Positions 47,501-59,500 of a stretch of 64,000 nt of DNA are shown one piece after another. Under the pieces are notes generated by a model. The model was not told where the DNA came from and did not search any database. It saw only the letters and a list, made by a program, of their open reading frames with translations. The DNA lies in the NCBI GenBank assembly GCA_023634235.1, contig JAMKCF010000009.1, positions 310,001-374,000 on the forward strand. Direction: 5' to 3'. This DNA is from Pisaster brevispinus. Its lineage: Eukaryota; Echinodermata; Asteroidea; Forcipulatida; Asteriidae. Numbering within the stretch: position 1 is the first letter of the stretch; each line of letters starts with the position of its first letter. Made by a program: the position numbers and the translations under genes.

Positions 47501-50500
47501 TATCATTGAGTCTCAAGCCATGACCGAACTGGCGGCAACGGCTACGGCTGGATCACCATGTCAACATGCATTGAAGCATAGGCTACCCTAAGGAGCACCC
47601 TTAGCAACAGCTGCAGCCGTAGCCACAGCTGCAAATTCAGGCACAGCCTCAATGTTGGAGCGAACGTGAGACTCGATCGAATGGTAGATTGAAATAACAA
47701 AGAAAGTACATGTAAATGCAGCCTACAAGACCTAAAGAAATTCCGAGTGGAATAACATAAATAGTGGCTACACATCAGGACATCAGGATGCAGTAAAATC
47801 AAATATCAGAATACACCGAACACATTATGGAGATTTTCAAAATATCATATTTACCATTTATAAGTACAATGCTGCATATGCAGATAATAAAGAAGCCTGT
47901 TTGCCCTGCAAAGAAAAAACGATCAACAAATAAGAACGACAAATCACCATCTGTGGTGTCTCCGGTACTCCACTTTATGGTGTAGTTTTTCTCTGTATTT
48001 ATTTACACTAACTTTTCATTACACAAAGAGCACCACCATTTTAAAATTTGTTTTTTTGAAATCAAATGAAGAAATAATTATAACCAAAATTTAACTAATA
48101 ATTTCTGTGAAATAGTTTGCCTATAGCATAATGAAAGTCTTTTTAAAAGAGGTCACTTTTCTGTTGTGGACCAAATGAACCATTGTGTGCAAGCGAGCGC
48201 CAATACAAAAACTTATTGACAAACTATTCCTACAAAAGAAAGTTGTTGCTTTTAGAGGATGCACTCTATCAGAGGAAGTTGATGCCAATGACCTGTGTCA
48301 AGCAAGTGAGGATGTGCATGTACATATATACCAGGCCTGGAATTACACAGAAGCCAGGGCTACTGTTGCCCTCGGACTTGGCCTTGTTGCTCCTTCAAAA
48401 GTTTCCCATAGACTTTGCAATGTAAGTACCCTTCGCAAGGCCTTATGTTCATGTACAAATAGAGCAACATGTAAATTCTGAGGGAAGAACACCTTTCAAT
48501 CAATGACTACAATGTATATGTTTGTTCACATGGACTTAAATATACACAAAAATACCAGAAATCTACTGGTAGGTTCTTTTGTGAATCTACATGTACTAAT
48601 TATACCATGTTGATAGGTATTGTTTGGTAATTTAATTTTAAGTCGTAGCACACGTAGTTCTTTCCTTCAGCTACATTATGAATAAATGATGATTATAAGG
48701 GGAGTATTGCAATGCGGTAAATATTTCCCAGAAACCTATAAGCCCAAACCACGGAGGGCTGTACTTAGTTTTGAACCACAGTTTCAGCTGGTTGCTGTTG
48801 ATATTTTAATTACCCTTTTTTTAAACCGAATTGAGGTTTTGGGGTCATCTCAGTCATTTTGTTCAACTTCCGCACTCTAGCATACACGTTGCAATGCACC
48901 TGTTAAACATAACATAAGCCCCTTCCACACTACACAGGAAATTCCCAGGAAAATTCATTTGACCTGTTCACACTTGAGTTATTACACCTCGCAAAATCCT
49001 GGGAGAAAAAAAACCCACATTTCCCAGGAAATAGCTACTCCTGCTTGGAGTTTGGATCTTGGAAAGTTGTATCAAGTGTGAAATGGACATGGGGTGGGGG
49101 TGGGGTTAAAATTCCCCAGGAATTTGATGGGGCTGTAATTCCCGGGAATTGGCTCGGTAAAAAGGGCTTAAAGGTTCTACTCTTCTCCTTACATTCATCT
49201 GTGTTTACTCTGGTCAGGACTGTTGTCACAACAAAAAGACCCATCATTCCAAGGAGGGGAACAACTACCCGTACTTGCAGACTTATCCTGGGAGAAAAAG
49301 CAAAAAAGTAATAGATAAATACAAAGCCTGAGGACATGAACATTATGACCATGCAGTTATTTGCTGTCCAAAGCTTCTTAGAAACTTTGAACTCTAATGA
49401 TATTTTTTTTTATGGGAGACCACCAACATAAGGCTAGAGCTGGTTGAGCGCCAGCACGTTATTCCCTTGGTCGAAGGCTCAAGACCCACTCTAGTCAATT
49501 TTTCTTTGCCTAACCCATTTTTTAATTTTTTATTTACCCAGTCAGTTTCCCTTGTGGTTTATTACTTGATATAATATTTTTTGTTGAGTTAATTGCTCAA
49601 TTGAAAAATAATAAGTAAATACAAAATAAATCTTACTATTGCTTGTTCGGGTTTAGATTTTCTGTATTTAATGCACATATAATGAGATGTTGGCTTTCCG
49701 CTGGAATATTCTAACAGACTGCACTTCGAGGGTGTGTTCAAGGATGAGCAAATGCGTTTTGAAAATATCAAGTGCACTCAATCCTCACAGCAAGTCACTA
49801 CATGTTTGAACTTCTAAAAGCATACCTGCTAAAATTTGAACTGAAATAAACCAAAATGCATCATCCTGAATTCCCGGGTCTCGAATTTATAAAACATTTT
49901 ATGGCGAGTCGTATACCCCAAACACTTCAGAAAATCATACAAAAGAGCAAATTTGTACTGTACAGTAGGATAACATTATTCCCTAGCCACCCCCAAAATC
50001 CACTGCATATTTTGTTGGATTCTGTTGGACAAAGCCAACAAACCACCATACTCAGGGTCCAAAAGATTGAGTGTTGAATTACCACGTGGTGTTGGATTTT
50101 TCTTGGAGAATTTCCTTCCCCCATGTTTATAGTTAGGAAGGATCCTACGTGTTGTAAATAAACTCAATGGAGAAAGAGGTCAACTGCAAACACTGCCCCA
50201 CACTTGGAAATGAAAACCAAAAGTGACTGAAATGCTTCCCCTAAAGTGAACAATAACCACAAAGCGTTATTGCAAGGCTCGTGCACTAATAAACAAACCA
50301 CAAAGTAGGAAGGCAGATAACAGGATAAATTGATACTTTTTCCTCGTGATTTCATTGTAAACGATACATTACTAATGCTCATACTTGACAAGACTAAAAA
50401 AAACACTCTGCCTTTACGGAATTTTTTATCAGGAAAATCTCTGAAAAGTCAGAAGTAAATAACACAATCTGATTGTAAACATCAGCTTGGCATACAATTA

Positions 50501-53500
50501 TTTTAAAATCTTTTATGTGGCTTTTTACTTTGCAGAAAGACAAAGTATCAATTGAAATACAAGTGCATTTTTTCACAATATTTATACATGTATTTATATT
50601 AATACTGACATATTTTCCCTCGGTTTCGACTGTCAACATTTTGTTTTCCAGTTATCAACATTACAAACAATTCTTTGGCTGTTTTCCCACTTTTTTGACG
50701 TACATGTTTCTGTTCTCTTTACTGTTCTACGTTGTGATTTTGCATGTGGGGGGAGGGGGAGGGTAAGGAAAACAGTGGAATCAGTGATGGAGTTCATGAA
50801 TCAATTTCCATTCTGGAGGAATATCAGCCTCTCCTAAACCATGTCAAAATCACCACAAATGGAAAGCTTAACAGGGGCATAAATAAATGACAAAAGAGAT
50901 GTTTTTCTTCCCCCAGTGGCATAGATAGGTGGGCAAGGGAGGGGATCAGGTACCCTGGATGCCAAATCGACCATTTTAAAATATGTTTATATCAAGTAAT
51001 AAACCACAAAGGAATTGAAATATATTTGTTAAAACTTGTTTTTCTTTTTACAAGAATAATATCCACCTGTGGACTGTGCCTAATATCTAAGTACCTAATT
51101 TATCTCATAATAATGTCAAGATTTCCCAAAAGGGGGGAGGGGGGTGGGAGTGAAGGGGCACCATCTTCTAACCTCGGCCCAGGCTGCAACAAACCTTTGC
51201 TAGACTAATGCATTCCCTTGCTGGTCAGTTCAAGGGTTTTGAAGGCAGATTTAAAAAAAAATGTTTTTAACCCAGAAATCTGGACACAAGAACAAATCAA
51301 CAAAATACAGGCCTGACTAGTGACTGTTCGTGTCAGGAAAATCTTGGAGGCAAAGGAGATAATACAAATCATGAAATCTGGAAAAAAAACCTGACAAAAT
51401 ACAGGCCGGACGTATTGATTGCTTGAGTCAGGGAAATTTACTTTGAATTTGCTTTTGCGTCAAGTATGAACCAGGGATTGTCTGCACAAAAGCACATTAG
51501 ACAACAACTAAAATTGTTTTTTATGTAACACAGAGAGTTCTTTCCCAGAACTACACTAGACAACTATTGCTTTCTCACCTGTGCTGCAAAGCTAAGTTTA
51601 GCAGCATGATCAAAATATTTGGGACCATGGCTGCAACAGCAAAGTAACTCTCAAACATCATCTGTAACTGTGTGCTTTCATCCAAGGTGGCTGTGTAATT
51701 ACTCGTTGTGTTGCGAAGCTTGTAACTGAAGTACTGTTGGGGAGAAGATCTAAGGTCATTAGAAAACGATCAAGAAATTATAGTGGTGGGAGTAAAATGA
51801 AGAGAACATGCTTGCAAACATTTAGACGGAGCAGCCGAATATGATTAGATTCTGCTCAGTAATCAGTGCAATTACATTTTGTGGGTTAGATTTTGAATAA
51901 AGTCTGGTACAATGGATTGCTTGGTCACAAGCGAACACTCAAATTTAAATTCCCAGACCAATGACAGTGTTGCTTGGTCACACTATTATCATTATATTAT
52001 CATTATTGTATATATCTGTGGTAATGAAACCAAGGAATTCAAGAATTTTACCCCCCAAATCACCAATCTTTACCGCTGAAAGGCATTTCTTGTAACATAA
52101 AATCAGATGCATGCAATTTTTGAGAGGAGCATGAGACTTTGCAAAACAATAATGACAGGCAAGTAAAGGACAAAAATGCTTCTTCATACATACATCACCA
52201 AGAAAATACAATACATTTGAGCTTCTTGCAGTAATACTATTGACGTCACTTTTGCTCACAACACCCAGTTGACAGACAAACATTCCACCACTTACGTAAT
52301 CCCCGCATCACCAAGCTGGTACCAAGCTACACTAGTAGTACAGTCAGTGCGCGCAAAACATAAAGATTACACATGAATGCGCGTGTACATCAGTAAAATT
52401 TGACAGTGTCTGAGGACAGTGTCTGAGATCCAGGTGCCGAGATCCTAATTTTAGCATTCGAGTGGAGTGCAGTTATTGGAGCCCATCATCAGCGAAATGA
52501 GCATGGCCTGTACAGTTGAATTAAATGGACATGAATGCCACACTTACGATAAGAATCTTGCTCATTTTTGCCTAGCGAGTATCTGTTAACCAATATTTTC
52601 AGCTTAAGCAGCTCTATGAAATTGGACGCTACAGTCTGGAAGGTCAATAGTAGTTCATGACATTATAACAAGGGGAATTTCCGATGCTGTATACTTTTGA
52701 GTGCTTTCACTGCGCCACACGGACAGACACGTATTTTCATGCATTTGTAAACAACACATCAAGTAATCTGGCATGACCCAAGCATTTCCTTGTGTTTGTG
52801 TACCACATTCTAAAAAGATTAGAGGTGAGAGTCATTGCTGACAAAAAAAGGTCGGTAGCTAGGATCCCAATTTTAGGAGTAACAATCAAATGATGGCATT
52901 TTACCACTTTGGTAACCCGTGGAAATATAGATTTCAAGGAGCTTTTGAAAACAGTATCCGTTAGACACATGGGAAGCAGAGCAAAGAGCAAGATTTTGTG
53001 AAATGAAATAGTACAGATTTTACCTCGTGATTATATTCTGCGACAATGCACTCACCTGCATCCAAAGATTTTTATATCTTCAAACACAGTGGCAAATTAA
53101 AATGCAAAGAAAACCATCAAATTGTGCAGAAAACCAGCATTTGGACAATGTTGTAGACAGCTCCTTACCCTTACTGCTGTAATGAACATGTTCCACGGTA
53201 GAACTGAACATACCCCCATTGTAAAGCAAATAGTGTAGACTATGTTGTACCTAGATTCACGAGGGGGTGGAAGAAAGAACATCATTATCTGTTAGGATGA
53301 GAAGAACATTACGGGAGAAGGGAGTGGATGTAACGGGCTCACCTTGGTTGCTGTGATGAACATATTCCATGGCAGGAGTGAGCACGTGCCCAGAATGAAG
53401 AAGACTATATACACAATGTGGAAACTAACACCAGAAGAAAGAGAGATAAACAAAATATAGACAGAAAAACTCTGAGCAAAATAAAAGCAAAAACAAAAGC

Positions 53501-56500
53501 TCCAGCATTTACACCACACAGCTTAATCAAGTAAAAAAAAGAAGAAAAGATTCCCGCCCCAAATTGTCCTGTGTCTGTGTAAAATACAGAAATTGCATGA
53601 AAAAAAGACAGAAAAACGCCAGCAAAAACAAGGAGAGAAATCCCCAGCATTTACACCAAAGCAGTGACAAGCTCATATTTATGAAAAGAAAGAAGAACAA
53701 CAAATCATTGTTTAACCAAGAAAACTGTCAGCCCAAACTCAACTTCTAACATCTACATTTTATTTCAAAAGGCCAAACTAAAGACGCTAGGTCTTTTTTT
53801 TTGGGACCGATTTGACCCCAAAAGTTTGATTTAAATTTGAAATATTTATTCTTATAGATTCAAGAAATTTATAAGCTTTGCAAAAAACAAATCTGCCATT
53901 GATACGCAGTACTTAACTAAAAATGAATTTTTGTTGGGATCCCAACATTATCTCACGTCCATCATCAGACATGAACAAACAGGTTAAGATTGTTGTTACA
54001 TGTATTTTGTGCATTGTCCGAGGCATATATGAGAAAGTTATTCATTTTGAAACATCATCCTCTATCAACATTCATTCAGAAAAACAAAATCAATGGACAA
54101 ATATTTCAGCAAAAGGCGAGCCATGCAACTTTAAAATAAGCACAGGAAAGTAATTGAAATCTAAAAAAAAAAAATATATACATGACCACCCTAATGTGAA
54201 CAAGTTTGTTCACGGGATAGTACCTAATAAATGTGTGTGGTAAGTAACAAAATACATGTGTAATAATAAAAAACTAGAGTTTAGGAATGAATGTGAGGAA
54301 ATGATCAACCACAATACTTAAACTAAAGAAAAAAGAGGAAATCGGTGCTGCAAAGTTGCATGCCTGGATGGATCATACCACCCAGTCAAAGACACTAACA
54401 CACTTTTTGATTGCAAGTTTTCTTTTGCTGTAGTTTTAAATATACACATCGGTGCTCAAACAGAAAACTTCTCAGCCACTAAAATAAATGAACAGAGCTT
54501 AAATTGCAAGAAGATAACTGCTAAGCCACAAGTTAGTCAAGTTTCAATGGACCAGATATTTTTACAAGAACTAATATTTTAAGTTTATTAGCTGAACTTT
54601 TAGAAAGATGTATGGAATCGAAAATCTTAGCCAGGAAACACAATAAAGTGTACCACTTATCTACTGTTATGTTAGCAGTTTTTCAAATGGTTGTAATTTT
54701 GTGTAGGTCCCTGAAACCACCCAAAAGTGTTTCAACATGTGAATGGACATGCCGGCTTATACTGAAAATAACTTGAGTTGATTAGAATTTTTTATTTTAT
54801 ATTTACTCTCAAATTTCATTCAGAAAATGGACGGACAAGGCAGGTTTTTTTTTACTTTCATTTCTGATGGAAATTTGAGGGTGTACTTGGCAGCACAGGT
54901 TGTATACTCCCCAGGGAGCTGAGATGGAATAAATATGGCCCAGTGAACAGGGGTAATAATGTCCGAAGCACAATGATCATTCGGTGGAATTGCTCTATAT
55001 AATAGTGAATATTTCTATTATTATATTGTTATATATTTGAGGTGCCAGTAAGTAAGCAAATAGAGCAAAGCTTTGAATACAATATGTTTATGGGATTGTT
55101 AATTTCAGTGGTGCTACTTTGTAAGAACCCCCACCAGGAACACTTTCCATGTAAAGGAAATAAGGAACTAAATGCAGAACTTAAAAAAAGTTTCATACTG
55201 TATCAGGAATTGAGATATTTCCGTCACCCCACTACACACTGTATAAAGTGTTGATTTTGTTTCATTTCTTCTTCTTCTTCTTTCTGTACTTTTTTTAGTT
55301 TGGGAGGAAGGTGGTATACATTGTCATTAAACACACAATGTATTGTTTGCTGCATGTCCAAAAAAAAGATGCCAACCCAAGTTCTTTTTTGATTTCATCA
55401 ATGAACACCAATTTTGTTTCATCAACTCCTGGTCCTATCTGTCGCAATACGACTTTCACCATGGTGCAGCCATCTTGGTTTTTTTTCTACCATTCAAACC
55501 AGTGTAGCCAAATTGAGGCTGGAAGGGCAAATAGTCTGGCCCCTTTTTATTAATTGGAAATTAACACCATCACTATCAGTGTCATTGTGTAGACAGGAGG
55601 TCTGACAAAGATGGCTGCAGTGTGATAAAGGTCAATACACACTGCAAACAGGTTTTATGTTTAAGAGTTTACTACCCATACGAGCTAAATTTTTGTTTAA
55701 AATATATTGCGCGAAAAATAAAAGGTTACAAAGTATGAATACCCAAATTACAGCGAACAAGATGTTGGAAAATACAACTTCCTAGTTGCAATGCCCAACT
55801 TTTTCTCCGAAAGGCTTGACATTTTCTCTGAATTTTCACAGAAAATTGAATGCAAATTTCAAAGAACATAAAATATTTTCACATAAAAATGCAACACACA
55901 AATGCACATTTAAATGCTTGTAACATGCAAATTGTTTGTACATGGTTGAATGATGGTAGTATGAGATAAAGCCAAGTCGCGTCAATAACTCGTATGTTAC
56001 CAACTGTTAACAATCCTTGAAGATTTTACTTGTTCAGTGTATTAAATGAAAGTTGATAACTTCCTCAACTATAGGAAATTGGCCCGGATCTAACATTTTA
56101 ATCAAATTTTAATCATCAAATCGTCAAGAAATTGGGCAATGCATCCTTCAGCACACCCACACACACACACACACAAGTGTGTAAACACCTCCAATCGGGG
56201 ACCTCCTATTGTCCCTCTTTTGTTTGGACTAACTTTTTGGCAACAGCTCCCATTGGTTTTGTACACAATTTCCAACTGGGGACCTTTACCCAACCGGGAA
56301 CCCTTTTGTCCTCTTTTGTTATAGGTCCCCGGTTTGAATGTGAAAACAAACTCACACACACACAAACATGGAGAAGCAAACATGTCATCAAGAAATGCAA
56401 TATTGATGACAAATTCCCAGGAAGTCACATGAGCTGTGAAAAGCCCTGCTGTATCCTCTTCGAACAGTGGCTTCTAACATCCTAGTCAAGGAAACAATGC

Positions 56501-59500
56501 ATCGTAATAATGGCTTGATCAAAGACTAACTTTGTTTACCAAATACACACTGTACACCCTTGTATAATGGGGCATTTACGCACTAATAAGCCAGGAGTGT
56601 GACATGGTCCATGGGAGGGTGGGGGAGCATGCGATAGTACAAACAGACTGAATTTTTGTCAGTGTACATTCTCTTAGGCACATGGTTGAAAACAAGAAAA
56701 TAGGTAAATGACCGAGTATTTAAGAAACTGGAGTAGATCAATCTTTAAGATTTACATGTATGTCCATAACAAGGATAGACATTTTTGTTATTGGAATGTA
56801 CAGGAAAAGACTGGGACAAAATAGTTACTTTTGTCTCACTCTCCCATGCCTCTCTACCAAGTTTATCCACAGTGTGGAATTGCCCATACTTTTGATTGAT
56901 GACTTTATTGCACAGTCCTTAGGCTCAGGTACATTTGCCTTGGCGAACTTCTTATGCACTTTAAATAAGAATACAACAGCTTGTATTACCATGACCAACA
57001 CGACAAATGAGGAAATAAACACTGTGTTTGTGAGGAACAAACACAATGTACAGTTTTGTGCAGGCATAATTACACTTTCCCCTTCACTGACAAAGAGGCA
57101 CTGAACTGCATAGGCCTACATGTAGCACATTGTACAGGTATGCAGCCAGGAAAAAAATAAATGAGCTGATGCAGTTGATCATATAAAACAAATATCATAA
57201 AACAAACAAACCCCTGAACAAACTGAAAAACAGGCCTTATCACAAACACTTGCTCAATTTTAAAGGAAGAGATTAGAACCCTAACAACTAAATGACAGTG
57301 AATGATTTCCCTTGGATAGCATGTAGCAAAATGCCACGGAAAATGTATTCAGCTGCAACTGGGATAAGGGATAAATGATTATTCAATGTTAGCATTCAGG
57401 GTGCACACAAAATGTTCAGTTCAAATATTTTGAAATGCAAAATTGCTGGACGGAATCGTTCCCTGAATATGTGTTTCATTCAACTTTACAAAAAAAATAA
57501 TAATTTACCAGAATACTTGATGAGTATCAGACATTAGGGCTATGGGACTTGTTCTGTACATGCATGTATGTAATGCTAATGTCCCACCACTGGTAAAAAT
57601 TACTGGACTGATCAGGTCCTGTTTTGCTACTGGTAATAATTAAAAAAACACATGGTTGGCAAACCACAGAAGCGACTGAAATAACCTTGTTTACAATAGA
57701 ATCTAGCGTTCAATTAAAAACAAACAAATAGTCAGTCCTGCAAAGTAAGGGGTGGACTAAAGAGCATCCTGACTTCCTTGCTAAACTGATAAGGTGTCTA
57801 CCTCCATGGTTGTACAAACAGCCCTTTTGTCAACTCACCGGTCAAGGCCTGTGTGTCTGTTTGCTGATTTTCTAAAGTTCTGACAACCTTTTGTAACAAT
57901 GAACTTAGATTGAACATAGAGCAGTGACCAGATTGACTCATGCTAGAGGGATGTTTTGGCGTTGCTTTAGACAGACTGTTTTCAATTTGGATGCCCTGCT
58001 TAATCTGTTACTTAGGAACTAAGTATTGAATATTATGAATAATTTGGATCACCAGTTTTGGATTTTCCCGAAAATTTGGACACCCATTTTCCAGGTCCTG
58101 GCTAAAGCGTTGGATCAATTTTGTAAGAAGACAGAAGCTGGCATTGTGATATAAAAGCTTTTAACCCTAGCAGTGCTCAAGTTTAAATACATGTAGAGCC
58201 ATGCATTTCAAGCTGTAAGCCTAATTTATAAATTTAATTTTTCAATTGAGAGGGGGAAAAAAAACACCTCTTGAAACAGTTCAAAGCTGACTTTCCAAAC
58301 TTTATTTTGGTCCCGACTTAAACTTTCATTTTTATGGTCCCATGATCGACCCTGCCAATACACGTTCAAAAAATTGGGCAGATTTAATCAGCCCTAGACA
58401 CTGCTAGGGTTAAAGGGAATATTGTGTAACAAAAAATAAAAGTGCACCTACTAATCAGGGGTGAGACTGCAAAAGAAAATTTACAAATATACCAGCGCAT
58501 TTGGCGATAGCATGAAAAACCAGTTACAAACGCCTTGAACAAAAACTTAACGTGTCTGCACATGCTCGGGAAAAACAGTTATTCCCCCGAAATTGCAATA
58601 ATCATTATCATTGGTGCACAAGCTAAAACCATAATACAGTGCACGTCATCGATGGTCCGCATGCAAATTCCCTCAACAGCATAATCTGCGGAGCACAGCT
58701 CCATGCAAATTTTAGCTTGCTTATGAAAAACTTCACAATGTGTAGGCTTCCTTCCACAAAATATGACACAATTTAGGATATCCTGGATGAACAAAAAGAG
58801 TATCTTACTGTATAATGTAAGATTTGTTTTCTTCTTGATTTAGATTTGTTTTGTTGTATTTGGAAATTGGGGGGGTTTATTTTGCAGTGTTTATAAACAC
58901 GTTTGTGTTTGTAATTTTCCTAACGAACCCAATTGTACCACAAATTTGGCGCTCAGCAGGGCATGCCTAGAAAAATCCAGGAGTGCTTTAATCCACACGC
59001 CTGTGATTTTCAAATCAGAAGGACTGTTATGACAAACTAAAAACGTTTGGCTGTTAACTTTAGACAGCAATTCAACCATTTTGGTACTCTTTTTGAGTCT
59101 TGCCTAAATATAAATAGACCTGATTTCTTGATCTTGTTTCGAGCCAAAACCACATTACGGTCAAGTTGCGGTCAAGTTGCGGTCAAGTTGCGGTCAAGTT
59201 GCGATTCTTTATCATGTTTACTGATGACAGGCCACCTACATGTTTAAACAAAGTGTCACGTTTTATGTCACGTTTTGCACTGTCAGCAAAACTCAAACAA
59301 ATAGTAAATTTGTTTGGGTTTTGCTGAATGTGCAAAAAGGTGACATTTATAAAAAACAGGCATACACTGTATGCCTTAATTGGTAAACTTGTACTTTGCA
59401 CTGATAGTGAAGAAATTCAGTGCTTCAATTCAAAAAATTTTCAAAATTAACTTTTCTTAACCTAATTTTAAAGATAACAACCCTTAATTCATTGTCAGGC

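Noticed and set aside
52737..52991. 84-codon minus-strand open frame near the transporter exons
   Set aside because: It covers dispersed repeat copy 3 and matches no ENT segment; the flanking exons already join in phase without it.
56825..57067. Minus-strand 80-codon frame with a hydrophobic segment inside SLC29 intron 1
   Set aside because: One membrane-like stretch but no splice sites fitting the transporter phases, and part of it is a dispersed repeat (56800-56890).
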